Source: Anthonomus grandis grandis
Taxonomy: Eukaryota; Arthropoda; Insecta; Coleoptera; Curculionidae
Direction: 5' to 3'
DNA: 64,000 nt
Assembly (NCBI RefSeq): GCF_022605725.1
Contig: NC_065554.1
Location: forward strand, 2,995,100-3,059,099
Below, one piece after another: positions 53,410 to 64,000 of the stretch. The translations under genes and the position numbers were made by a program. The notes beneath the pieces are model-generated. The model worked only from the letters and a program-made list of their open reading frames with translations, had not been told where the DNA came from and searched no databases. Each line of letters begins with the position of its first letter. Position 1 is the first letter of the stretch.

Positions 53410-55778
53410 CAGGGTATTGCGTTGATCTTGTTACAAACTTCTAGAGTAGATAGAAAACGTCAAAAAAAGAAAAGTTCGTATGAATTTGGGTCCGGAAATG
53501 CATCCTCAAGACACTAGATCTCTTTGAAGATAACCTTACAAAAATTTATTTTAACCAGGGGCGTGCGAACAAAGGAGGGTATTGGGTAAATTTAACGCCA
53601 GTTCTTTAAGCATTGAATTTCTGCCCGTTTGGGCATCAGATTATGATGTTCTGATGCAATTTGCATAAAAAAGGTGCTCTCAGTAAAAATTGCTAAATAT
53701 CACCGTTCTTGTAAAAATTGGCTAAAAGCAATAAGATACAAAAATCAATTATACTTAAAAAATTAAATCTGTGTCATAAATAAAAAAGAACTGTCTTAAA
53801 AAAGTTAAGGTACCACTTTATTAATTTGGTAACAAAACCTAAGGCATTTTTAAATGATTTTAAGTGTAATAAAAAGACAACAAATCAACAATTTTATAAA
53901 CGTAAACAAATTCTTGTAATAATTGGAATTACAAAAAAAAGTTAAGGTAATAATTGCTCAACATGCCGGCCTCCATGCTCGATCCGCAGCAGATTAACGT
54001 TGACGTGGTTCACAAAAATCAGGCATGTTTTGTATTACTTCAGCAACTGCGGTAATTCTAGCCAACAAATCTTTCTCTGATTCGACTGGAGTTTCATAAA
54101 CGAGACTTTTCATATGCTCCTAAAGACAAAAATCTAGCGGTTTTAAATCTGGGGAGCGCGCTGGCCAGAGCCTCCGCGATCAATCCAGCGCCTTCCAAAA
54201 ATTTCATTTATAAACTTGCAAACAATAAGTGAAAAATGAGCTGATGCTCCATCATATTGTAGCCATAAGTTTCAACGTATATTTATGGGCAGATCATCTA
54301 ACAGTTCTGGCAGTATATGTTTAAAAAAAAAATAGATAATTGTTACTGGTTAGATGAGGAGGTAACGTAATTGAACCAATTAATCGTTCTACAATACCGG
54401 CCCACATATTGACGAAGAACCTACGTTGATATCCTCTTAAATGAAAACATAAATATGGGTTTTCGTCAGTTCACAAATGATTATTTTTAGAACTAAAAAT
54501 GCCTTTCGTAAATATAGCTTCATCAGTGAAAAGGACATATTTTGGAAATTGAGGTTCTTGTGCATACCGGTCAAGAAACCATTGGCAAAAATTTACGTGG
54601 GGCATGAATCTATTTAGTCTCAATGATTTTTGCAGGTGGTAGGGACGTAAGAAGCTGTTCATGAACAACGTTCCATACTCTAGCATGATTTACATATATG
54701 GCATCAGCTATTGCTCGAGTACTTACAGATGAGTTATCTTCAAATTATTGAAGAACCTCTTATTCGAAATCCGGGGTCCAGGTATTCCTTTACGCACCAT
54801 TATCTGACCATTTTATTTTTACAGAGCCGGTCTCTCTGAGCCGTTTATTGATCCTTTCAAAAAGATTGTGAGCTGGAACTTGCCCTTGGGGAAACCGCTC
54901 TTTATATAATCGAGAAGTATAATCAGCTCTACCATTGCATTGAACTTCCCCATAAATTAATACCATATCGGCATATTCAGTAAAAGTATAATCTTCCATT
55001 GCTTAACCGTGATAAAAAGGGAATTAAGACTGTGTAGAATCGATAACTGACAATAACAAGTTATGACAATAAATGTTATTCCATTTGCCGAAAAGCGATA
55101 GTAAGAGGATGCGTCCTAAAATAAATATCTTTTTACGGGTTATGGCTTGTTTCTACTCTAGGAGTGTATTCATAAAATTTAATTGAATTTATTTATGGGT
55201 GATTTTATTAAATTTTAAACATAAAATTTTATAGGGATTAAAAAAATTTTTGATGTAGTGAAGTTCAGTCCTGATTAATTCTTGAACTTTGTTAACCTGC
55301 ACTATCGCTTTTCAGCAAATTAACTTTCGCATTATTCATAAAATAATTAATTCTGGTGCTGTATATATCCTAATTTACTTTTAGTCAATTTTTACAAAAA
55401 CGGTGATATTTAGCGATTTTTGCTAAGAGCACCTTTTTTATGCAAAAGACATAGGAGCATCATAATCTGAGACCCAAATCGGCAGAAAGTCTTAGATTGG
55501 GGTTAAATTTACCAAATATCCCCCTTGTTTCCACGCTCCTGATTAAAAATTATTTTTGTTTAATAGGTTCAAAAGACTAAACGTACGAACAATAATTTAT
55601 CTCTCAAAATTGATTGCGGTAGGTAAAGTAGATCCGCAGCTATAAAACGAAAACTAGTTTTTAAAGGTTATCTTGAAAGAGCTCTAGTTGCCTGAGGAAG
55701 CATTTCCGGACCCATGTTCATTTTTTGACGTTTTCTATCTACCCTAGAAGTTTGTACCATGATCAACGGAATGCCCTG
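53410..55778 (-). mobile_element. DD41D mariner with long inverted repeats (element C)
   Basis: 2369 bp with TA at both sides (53408-53409 and 55779-55780). Ends begin CAGGGTATTGCGTTGATC and CAGGGCATTCCGTTGATC. The arms are about 320 bp on the left (to about 53730) and longer on the right (from about 55385) because the right arm has extra inserted bases. The transposase inside is decayed. Confidence 0.85.
53960..54999 (-). pseudogene. DD41D transposase of element C, decayed
   Basis: From MEDYTFTEYADMVLIYGE (54999): RLYKERFPQGQVPAHNLFERINKRLRETGSV. Then, after stops, NFCQWFLDRYAQEPQFPKYVLFTDEAIFTKG (first Asp), and further pieces to KSLVYETPVESEKDLLARITA near 54060. Several stops and frame changes. 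Inactive. Confidence 0.75.
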
Positions 55779-55889
55779 TATACGAGAGAAGAAATTTCAA
55801 ATAATTGTTGATCAAGCCTCGTTCGATCAGATTTTTTTGATCGTGGGATGTGAAGATTTATTATTAAATCTTGACTGTACCTATTACAG

Positions 55890-56099
55890 TAAAAGTAATT
55901 ACGAAAGGGACGTCCAACACGAGATTCTCGGTTTGCCGACCAGATCCCGTTTAAAAAAGGGAGCAATTCCAGATCTAAACTTACCCAGGGATTTTTTGTT
56001 AGAAGAAAAGCAAGAACTAAATAGCGAATTTGCTGTTCTATATGCAGTTGGGCTTGTTCCTGCAAATAAAGCTGATGACTCGGGAGCTGTGCCCGAAGA
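55890..56099 (+). CDS. THAP-domain gene, exon 2
   Basis: Starts after a CTATTACAG acceptor and reads KSNYERDVQHEILGLPTRSRLKKGAIPDLNLP, the sequence that commonly follows the CxxHF of a THAP finger. With exon 1 the join reads HF-S-KSNYERD in phase. It ends at a full GTAAGT donor (56100), phase 2, so the apparent stop at 56101 is intronic. The rest (EEKQELNSEFAVLYAVGLVPANKADDSGAVPE) is acidic. Later exons are not recognised in the window. The sequence upstream of 55890 (55781-55889) is the other side of the intron, in which element C stands only 109 bp away. Confidence 0.6.
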
Positions 56100-57157
56100 G
56101 TAAGTTTCTAAATACCATAACTCTTAGAGAAATGACGATCGCTCCTTATAGTTTACTCATTTCTTTAAAACAATTAAGATATAATACTAAAAATCATATA
56201 AATAAAATAATATGGAAAAATAAAGTAAATGCAAATTAAAAGGTGCCAGTGGCAACGTCGCGTTAATCTCCATCATAAGAAATAGGTCGGACGGCCGAGG
56301 GGGTCACGGACCTGTGGGCGAACGAACTATATTATAAGGAGGGGTCCTATTATGTAGGAGGGGAACGGGGAGAACGGCAGGGGCTTCGCTGAGCTACGAC
56401 CAACAACAGAAAATGGCTAAATACATAATGAAAACGATTGCGATCTAACAGCGTTGCAGGTTGCAAGCACATGCAGAGTAAACGCTGTCGGTAGCAATAT
56501 TTGTATAAATTAATACAGGAATAGTACAGTACAATTATTACTTATACTACACTCAAATAAGACAATCGAAAGATTCAATTGTTTTTTATTGTGGCTTATT
56601 ATATTTGCGTGCAAAACTATTAGAACTTTTGTAACTATTGGTCCTTGGATGACACATATTCTTAGTTGCTACCAATTCTTAATAATTATTTCAGCTTTCT
56701 TCCATGTGATAAGTATGATGTTTTTAATCTTAGCGTATAGTATTTTATTGGTCATCAGTTAGTGCAGATCTATTAGTTTTTACTGTTCTCAGCTTCATTA
56801 AGAGGCTTGCAGTTTTCTTTGGTAATATAATGTAATTATTCAAAAATGATTTAGCTAGAAAAGAATTCTAATCTAAATATATTTTTGTGATATTTCTATC
56901 TGGCAATATTTTTTTGGACAGACTTCCGCGTGACTTCACTTTGTTATATTTATCCTCTCCTTTTTATAAAAGTTTTTTAAGCCCTTTTTTCTATGTCGGT
57001 AGTCAACCCAACCAGGTCTAATGATACCACAGATGTAACGTTAGAGAAGTAGATTCCCATAGATCTAATATAAAGAACGCGCGTGTCATGCTATATTTAG
57101 AAAAGAAACATACCGCAGATTTAATAAACTATTATTATTTTTATGTTTATTAATATA
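56100..57157. other. Noncoding stretch with GC-rich part
   Basis: 56240-56480 is clearly richer in GC than its surroundings (GGACGGCCGAGGGGGTCACGG, GAGGGGAACGGGGAGAACGG). No gene was recognised; it could be a small unknown element or a distal exon. Confidence 0.4.
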
Positions 57158-59402
57158 CAGGGTTACTGGTAATTCGATACATTCCTTTGGAGATGTGATA
57201 GGGGAGGGGGTAAGAAGTAAATTGAATCCTAATATGTATTATGCAAAAGTTGATAGTTTTCGACATATTTAATTTTTTCTGTTTTTCTTCAAAATGTAGA
57301 CCTGAGTGGTTTAAAAGGCAGTTTCCAGAAAATCCGCTGTATATTTTTTTAACTTTGTAGGTAAAATACATGCTTAACACAATAGTGTTACGTTTGTAAT
57401 GGCAAAAGTCCCGCAAATAGTTGTAACCATAGGTAAATTCTCGATGCAAAGTGTAATTTTTTTTTCTTAAATAAAATACTACACTTTCTAGGGGATATTT
57501 TTTGAAAAAAAATTATGCTACATTCTTCAAAATTTCCTTAAAACTTCCTTATTACCTAAGCTAGCTCACAGGATACAAATGCTTAAAAGTTAGGCGACAT
57601 GGTTTTGTATTTTTATTATAAATTGTAAAGTAACGCATTTATCAGTATTTACCTTCACAAATCTTGTTCAAAATGAGAGCCTCTATTGCGAATACAGGCT
57701 CGGCAGCGCCTTCTCATTTCAGTCTTTGTTGTTCTAGTTGTTATGGTATTCCTGATCTGCTGGGCAGCGTTGGTTATTCTTTGGATAAGATCTTCCCGGG
57801 TAATTATTGGGGTTGCATAAACCAGTGCTTTCATTTGACCCCATATGCTATAATCAAGCGGGGTTAAGTCAGGGCTTCGTGCTGGCCAAGCTATTGGACC
57901 TGACCTACCAATCCAACGATTCGGGAAACGTTCATCCAGGAACTGCCGAACTGACCGCCGAAAATGAGCTGGACAGCCGTCATGTTGAAATATCATTCGT
58001 CCTCTAACGGCGAGAGGAATATCGTCAAAAAGATCTTGTAGGTCATGTCGCAAAAAATTTTCATAAATATCCCCGTTTAAATGGTCTGGGAAAAAATGTG
58101 GTCCTATTACATCCCGGCCAATAAGTCCCATCCACACATTTACAGAAAACTTTCTTTGAAAACTGGTTTCTCTTATTAAACGGGGATTTTCTTCGGCCCA
58201 AAAATGAAGGTTATGAAAATTTGTAATGCCCTCATGACTAAACTTTGACTCGTCCGTCCACAAAATGTCGGTTAAAAAAGTTCTATTGTCTGCATCAGAA
58301 TTTATAATAAATCTGCAGAATTCTACCCTTCTTATCGGGTCCCCTTCTTCCAATCCTTGGACAGGCGTATAATGGTAAGGATGGCTTCCCATTTGCCGAA
58401 TCATGGACCAAACTTTCCATTGCGATGATCCTGTTTGCTGCGCTACGGCATTAGTGGATGTGGTTGGATCGTCTTCAAAATGTCTTAATATTTCCTCCTC
58501 ATCTTCTGCTCGATATACGCGAGGAGCGCCAGCGTCACCTCTTCTTGGTTTTACGGATCCAGTTTTAGCGATAGCTCGGTAGGTCGAAGCGAAAACACGG
58601 ACATTTGGAATGCGGCGGTTCGGAAAGCGACGTTGGTATTCTCGGCGAGACTCCGCGGCATTACCATTGCAAAACCCATAAACAAACATAATATCTGCAT
58701 ATTCAGCGTTAGTAAACGTGGCCATAGCGCAGAAACCAATATAATACCTTCTTTGAAAACACGAGAAAAATAAACTCGAAACTCGTAATTTAACTACTTT
58801 CCACAACAATTATTGCTGTCAGACTATCTACACATCAAATTTTTAACAATAAAATTAAAAAAACAAATTGTTGCTGTAGTACTTAAATACCATAGAAGTA
58901 AATACCACTTGGCATTTTTCAAGTGCGTTCTTACTATTAATAATAAAAATACAAAATTCTGTTAAAATTTTTGGTAGCATTTATAGCCTATGAGTTAGCT
59001 TAGATAATAAGAAAGTTTTACGTAAATTTTGAAGAATGTAGCATAATTTTTTTTTCAAAAAATATCCACTAGAAAGTGTAGTATTTTATTTAAGAAAAAA
59101 AAATTACACTTTGCATCGAGAATTTACCTATGGTTACAACTATTTGCGGGACTTTTGCCATTACAAACGTAACACTATTGTGTTGAGCATGTATTTTGCC
59201 TAAAAAGTTAAAAAAATATACAGCGGATTTTCTGGAAACTGCCTTTTAAACCACTAAGGTCTACATTTTAAAGAAAAACAGAAAAAATTAAATATGTCGA
59301 AAACTATCAACTTTTGCATAATACATATTAGGGTTCAATTTACTTCTTACCCCCTCCCCTATCACATCTCCAAAGGAATGTATCGAATTACCAGTAACCC
59401 TG
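57158..59402 (-). mobile_element. DD41D mariner, apparently complete (element D)
   Basis: 2245 bp, TA on both sides (57156-57157 and 59403-59404). The inverted arms of about 380 bp (57158-57540 and 59020-59402) begin CAGGGTTACTGGTAATTCGA and differ at only a few positions. The transposase between is open from start to stop. Confidence 0.92.
57655..58725 (-). CDS. DD41D (rosa-like) mariner transposase, intact
   Basis: 356 residues from MATFTNAEYADIMFVYG at 58725; the frame is open further upstream, but this Met matches the start of its relatives. The N-terminal half holds two helix-turn-helix parts (NRRIPNVRVFASTYRAIAKTGS and STNAVAQQTGSSQWKVWSMI) for binding the ends. The core holds DILWTDESKF, MIFQHDGCPAHF and SPDLTPLDYSIWG; the second and third Asp are 41 residues apart. 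The end is RRRCRACIRNRGSHFEQDL. There is no intron, stop or shift. With its well-matched terminal repeats this is the best candidate here for a mobile DNA element that still works. Confidence 0.92.
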   Translation of the reverse strand: MATFTNAEYADIMFVYGFCNGNAAESRREYQRRFPNRRIPNVRVFASTYRAIAKTGSVKPRRGDAGAPRVYRAEDEEEILRHFEDDPTTSTNAVAQQTGSSQWKVWSMIRQMGSHPYHYTPVQGLEEGDPIRRVEFCRFIINSDADNRTFLTDILWTDESKFSHEGITNFHNLHFWAEENPRLIRETSFQRKFSVNVWMGLIGRDVIGPHFFPDHLNGDIYENFLRHDLQDLFDDIPLAVRGRMIFQHDGCPAHFRRSVRQFLDERFPNRWIGRSGPIAWPARSPDLTPLDYSIWGQMKALVYATPIITREDLIQRITNAAQQIRNTITTRTTKTEMRRRCRACIRNRGSHFEQDL

Positions 59403-59555
59403 TATAATTATTTATTATTATGGGTATCCTGAAGACGAAGTTGGTTTATATAACATTATCATCTTCAACCAGTTATATGAAGGTAAATAATGCTTTTAAT
59501 ACCTGAGAGAATAAGCACTACTAGAAAGCTTACTATTGAATTTATTTATAATATA
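59403..59555. other. 153-bp spacer between two mariners
   Basis: No gene; AT-rich. It includes the TA duplications of elements D and E. Confidence 0.6.
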
Positions 59556-61848
59556 CAGGGTGTTTGGAAGGTGAGTAGCCAAACGGAAATGGTGAATAGG
59601 TGAGGTTACTGGCTATTTAAAACGCATAGTATTTTTTTGTTTTTCCTCAAATTTATGGAGTAATATGTTTTTTCCTTTTTTTATTAGATTTTCCTCGTTT
59701 TTTTACTTTAAACTTCAATTTTTTTTAAGTTTTTGGCCAAAATGGCGCACAATTAATTTTATTTTAAAGATTAATGTTGTCTCATTCAGATTTAGGTAAT
59801 AACTGAGAAAAATGTTTAAAGAGAAACTAATAGTGGAGTAACAAACTTCCTCAAATCAATGGAAAAAATAATAATAAAAAAAGTTGTGGGGTTTTAAAAT
59901 GTGTTAAAAAACTTCTCTAGTTAATAGTTTTTCTAACGATATGTCACATGTAACAAAAATAATTAGGTAACTTACGAAAAACAAATAAGTTTGTTTTCAA
60001 GGAAGCGTGAACCAATTTCTTGAAAGCAACCTAATTGAACAGCTATAAACTTATGCCTCTTTCTAACACAGCTAAACCTGTTGTAAACGCTATAATCTCC
60101 TTTATCATTCGGCGACACTCCCTTTGTGCCCCACTACCTCAAACTGTTACCTGTCGCTAACCATAATACGAGTATTATTTATTCGAGAGTTGTCTTACTT
60201 CACGTATTTTTAACTCTGCTCTACATATTGTTTTTGTTGTTCATTTTCGTTAAGTTTTGTTCATTTTCGTTAACTTTGTTTTATTGTTACTGTTGCCTAC
60301 TATGGCTGGTGCCTTTACAAACGAGGAGTACGCCGATATCCTAATAGCATATGGTAGAACTAATGGAAATGGACGAAAAGCAAAAAGAATTTACCAAGAG
60401 CGTTTTCCCAATAGACGCCAACCTAATCGTCATAGTTTTGAAACGACTTTTAGACGCTTAAGAGAAACTGGTAGTCTAAATCGCCGTGAACCTGGAGTTC
60501 GCAGACAACGTAATGTTGCTGATGACGAACAAATTCTGGAAGCTTTTGACGAAGATCCCACAAAGAGCATCCGAACTGTAGCTGCCAATCTAAACCTAAG
60601 TGTATGGAAGATCTGGTCTGTTCTTCATGCCAACGGAAAGCATCACATTCATTACACTCCCGTGCAAGATCTTGAAGTAAACGACTACCAAAGACGCATT
60701 CAGTTTTGCCGCCTCCTGCTACATATGGACGTGGATAATCGCGATTTCTTGAAATACATACTGTGGACAGATGAATCCTATGACAGGACAATGAAGTTTT
60801 CAAGGAAGGGAATTAACAACTTTCATACTTTGCATTATTCCAGGGCCCCAAAAGAAGAAAACTCAAAAATGATGAAAGTCGTGTCCTTTCAAAGGAAATT
60901 CCCAGTAAACGTTTGGGCAGGCCTAATTGCCTTCCTTATTGGTCCACATTATTTACCGGATAATTTGAATGGGGATAATTATCTAGATTTTTTATTAAAT
61001 GATCTGCCCGAATTCTTGAACGGGGTTCCAAATTTTCTCAATGAAGAACAAATGATGTTCCAACACGATGGGTGCCCAACGCACTGGAGATGCATTTCCC
61101 AATACTTAGATTGGCAGAGATGGCCCTATCCCATGGCCTGCAAGATCACCGGACTTAACGCTGCTTGATTTTTAAGTCTGGGGCCGTGCAAAAGAACTTG
61201 TGTATTTCGAACCTATAAATACAAGGGAACAATTGATAGAAAAAATTAATGACGCTTTTGTATAAGGGTCATGGAAACGAAAGGGCACAACAGGTTTAGC
61301 TGTTTTAGAACGGTGAAAGAGATAGCGCAACAGATTTAGCAGTGTTAGAAAGAGACATAAGTTTATACCTGCTCTATTAGGTTGCTTTCAAGAAATTGGT
61401 TCACGAGTCCTTGAAGGCAAACTTATTTGTTTTTCGTAAGCTACCTAATTATTTTTGTTAGATGTGGCACATTTTAAAACCACACAACTTTTTTTATTAA
61501 TATTTTTTCCATTGTAAAGTTGACGTAAAATTTTTTTTCTATTTTTCTATTTGAGGAAGTTTGTTACTTCACTATTAGTTTCTCTTTAAATATTTTTCTC
61601 AGTTATTACCTAAATCTGAATGAGACAACATTAGTCTTTAAAATAAAATTAATTGTGCGCCATTTTGGCCAAAAATTAAAAAAAAATGAAGGTTAAAGAA
61701 AAAAAATGGGAAAAATCTAATAAAAAAAGGAAAAAACATATTACTCCTTAAATTTGATGAAAAACAAAAAAATACTATGCGTTTTAAATAGCCAGTAACC
61801 TCACCTATTCACCATTTCCGTTTGGCTACTCACCTTCCAAACACCCTG
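59556..61848 (+). mobile_element. DD41D mariner with about 530-bp inverted repeats (element E)
   Basis: 2293 bp, TA on both sides (59554-59555 and 61849-61850). Ends begin CAGGGTGTTTGGAAGGTGAG. The arms run inwards to about 60085 and from about 61300, with short differences. The transposase lies on the plus strand, opposite to element D. Confidence 0.88.
60302..61262 (+). pseudogene. DD41D transposase of element E, damaged
   Basis: MAGAFTNEEYADILIAYGRTNGNGRKA (60302), the helix-turn-helix half and HYTPVQDLEVNDYQRRIQFC without intron. ILWTDES (first Asp) is followed by an unusual insert (YDRTMK). MMFQHDGCPTHW gives the second Asp. Near 61095 part of the segment before the third Asp is lost and the frame shifts. 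SPDLTLLDF then appears in another frame near 61150, followed by a stop and VWGRAKELVYFEPINTREQLIEKINDAF. The C-terminal RRRC..CI end is missing. Inactive. Confidence 0.85.
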
Positions 61849-63749
61849 TATAAAGTTCGTGTATCAAATTCAATGAATATATATAATATCACATATAGAA
61901 CACAAATATCGAGAAATGCGTGTTGCCTAATAATCAGACAATTCAAGGCAAGAAACTCCTATTCTATTGAATTTCCAGAATTACAGAGGATAATGCGTTA
62001 ACTGAAGAGTTATATATAGAATTTTATTTTAAAATTAACAATGCGCTTATCAATTTAAATGAAAAATGAGTGTTAATATTGCACATGTCAGACATCCCTT
62101 ATCACTTTCTTTAAGAATTAACGTATAAACTAAAATACGATTTGATTTTAACATAGTTCTCAAGAAATTGCTTATTTAGAACGTTTAAGTCTGGACTTTG
62201 TAGGTATTTAGACATAGATACTTAAATACCTAAATAAAAAATATGATTCTAAAAAGTTTTTACTTCGGATTTTATCATTATGTATTAAACAAACGTGAAT
62301 TAAGAAACGTGTATTACGGAAAGCAAAATATAAACGCCTATATCTGTCTTCTTATTGTGAATAAATTAATTAACAATGACTTATATAACATAAATATATA
62401 TGTAAATATATATTTATGTTATATTATAAATTTATATATGTGCAAATTAATATGCATGTTTTTTGATGTAAGTAAATAAAAACAAAATGTAAACTCTAAT
62501 CAAAATCTTTACTTAATACTTAGTATAACATTAATACGTTGTTAACATATAATATAACAACATACACAATGGTATAAAAACCATAATAATGTTTTTTTTT
62601 TTAAATACATGTGGTACCCTGTATCACAGATGCTTGTGCAGACTTTCATATCAATGGATTGTAAATCTTTTATACAAAACATTAAGCCTCATTTTTAAAA
62701 ATGTTCTTTGTAAAAAATAAGAAACAGGACTCGTTTTCTCAGGCTCCTTACCATAAAAGTAAAAACATGATTTGCCCTAGGGGTCCTGCGAAGTTCACCC
62801 AAATCCTCAAAACCAGAGCTTCTTTGCTTAGATTGTGCATAAAAAAGCCTAGAAATTAAAGAAATTTTATCAAGTTTAGGTCACTCCGCTTGTAACTTAA
62901 GAATAGGCTTAATGTGTCCATATTCAAGGGGAATATTAAAAAGTAAGGATTAAATGGGTAAAGGTACTTGGAAAAAATGTTTTAAATACTTGTACAGACT
63001 ACATTTAAAAATGGAGAGGGAAAAAGCTTTATCCTTACTAGACTTATCTACAATCAAAAGAAGGACTCATTAAGATATTTGTTATAACTGGAACCGACCA
63101 TTATACAGCAATTTGAGAGTTATTTAGTGAACTTGTAAGATTACTTACTAGATTATTTAGATTATTTACTTAAGACACTTAGGGACTGAGTTGCAAATAG
63201 AACTTTTCTTACATAAGGGGTCTTTGAGTAATTACGCTCTATTATTTGTGCAAATTCTTGTGTGACAGTGTGACATAGAGATGTCCTAAGTAGATAATGT
63301 CATGTAATTATACCTTGGAAAATGAGAACACATCCAAAATTAACCTAAATTAGAAATCACTTAGGTCTGTCATAATTGAAAAATTTGCATCTTCTCTGCT
63401 CTGTGTAGTTGCACAATGATTGGATGTTTGCAAGCTTGTAAAATAATTTATTAACCCACTATACCGGAAAATCACTAAAAAACCAAAAAGTTGGTATAAA
63501 ATTATTTAAAATTTTTAGAAAATAGAAAAAAAGATGAAGCTTATAGTCTTGTTTAGCTTAGGCGTGAAGCTCCTCGGGCATTTCAAACTTCAAAAATCTA
63601 AGGCTGGATGGTAGACATCACATCCAGTAATAGGTGTATCCTAAACATTTACTTTCACCTTTGAGCTAGTACTAGATCTAGATATATTGGGAAACGAGTT
63701 TAGCTGATATAAATTTGAGTACAATAAGAAAAACAATAGGGCATCAGCA
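61849..63749. other. Stretch without recognised genes
   Basis: Mostly AT-rich. An 18-bp perfect hairpin is at 62383-62400 and 62407-62424 (ATATAACATAAATATATA). On the minus strand near 62890-62700 a reading includes RLFYAQSKQRSSGFEDLGELRRTPRANHVFTF, which looks coding-like but matches no family I know. Confidence 0.4.
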
Positions 63750-64000
63750 ATTTGAGGTATGCTATTTAAGGGAGTGACTACATCTTTTATCATTTTCCTA
63801 GCAGACTAATATTCAGGTTAAAATTACTACACAGAAGAACAACATAAACGTATAAAGTGAAATTATGAAGTTCAATTTCTCCATCTGCAACATTATTTCT
63901 CGGCTATGTTTCAGTAAAAAACATATCAAAATCATCCACTACTGCAGAGGTCCTAACATTAAGAAGCTTATTGTTGATACTTTTCAAATTTTGATACTAG
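63750..64000 (-). pseudogene. LINE endonuclease fragment at window edge
   Basis: Minus strand from 64000: LLNVRTSAVVDDFDMFFTET, then a stop, then PRNNVADGEIELHNFTLY. This is the Leu-rich start, the F-D and the catalytic TET of an APE-type LINE endonuclease (compare TESWL in LINE A). The rest lies outside the window. Broken by a stop and a slip. Confidence 0.55.

Larger units (their letters stand above)
48800..55889 (+). other. Proposed 7.1-kb intron filled with transposons
   Basis: Begins GCGAGT and ends CTATTACAG. It contains a decayed DD41D element (49578 on), a pogo element (51557-53227, minus strand) and a DD41D element (53410-55778). The parts between (48870-49570 and 50280-51550) hold no recognised gene. 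Confidence 0.5.

Noticed and set aside
55759..55889. Met at 55759 as the start of a 114-aa gene
   Set aside because: The Met lies in the terminal repeat of element C, and the passage to 55889 lies before a clear splice acceptor. Only 55890-56099 resembles a THAP protein.
62243..62479. 78-codon open frame near 62.3 kb
   Set aside because: It runs through the perfect ATATAACATA hairpin and is Ile/Asn/Tyr-rich from AT bias; no sign of a gene.

Overview
The window is animal nuclear DNA, almost certainly from an insect. It is AT-rich, has spliced genes with GT-AG introns, and consists mostly of transposable elements (TEs). The families point the same way: an env-bearing gypsy-group retrovirus (errantivirus), many mariner-type elements with DD41D spacing (rosa-like), a P-element relative, Penelope, pogo and CR1/L2-type LINEs. 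Order cannot be read with certainty; a beetle is only a guess. No rRNA, tRNA or CRISPR was recognised.

Layout. 1-10.8 kb: a CR1-like LINE on the minus strand, split inside ORF1 by a complete, very young errantivirus (1435-9517; 215-bp LTRs that I read as identical, 4-bp target duplication CGCC). 10.98-16.41 kb: a gene of a DNCGGQN-type family (I believe Pfam DUF7869, from memory), bounded by 32-bp inverted repeats and itself interrupted by an apparently intact rosa-like transposon (12879-15449). 16.6-18.2 kb: a 3'-truncated THAP/P-element transposase gene. 18.9-20.75 kb: a broken mariner and a 612-bp MITE. 21-25.3 kb: a second, decayed DNCGGQN-family gene and an orphan exon with a promoter-like upstream region. 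25.6-27.8 kb: decayed Ty3/gypsy. 28.5-29.9 kb: Tc1-like relic. 31.9-33.5 kb: THAP fragment between inverted repeats. 34.5-36.3 kb: Penelope-like relic with a GIY-YIG domain. 37.3-41 kb: a second LINE with a deletion inside its RT.

41.2-47.1 kb is a run of nested palindromes: a foldback element with a 9-bp target duplication, then two cases in which a mariner-type element sits at the TA at the exact dyad centre of a larger palindrome. 48.6-56.1 kb holds two exons that fit in phase as one THAP-domain gene. The intervening 7.1 kb carries a decayed DD41D element, a pogo element with a PHD finger and another DD41D element. 57.2-61.8 kb: two DD41D elements 153 bp apart on opposite strands, the first with an uninterrupted 356-aa transposase. 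The last 2 kb is unassigned, with a LINE endonuclease fragment at the edge.

The features best worth following are: (1) the 10986-16412 unit, which suggests the DNCGGQN protein is a transposase of a TIR element I cannot place; (2) mariner insertion at palindrome centres, seen twice; (3) the rosa-like element whose transposase is intact only if a 67-nt intron is removed and whose terminal repeat includes its own 3' coding sequence; and (4) the THAP gene with a TE-filled intron and a candidate GC donor.
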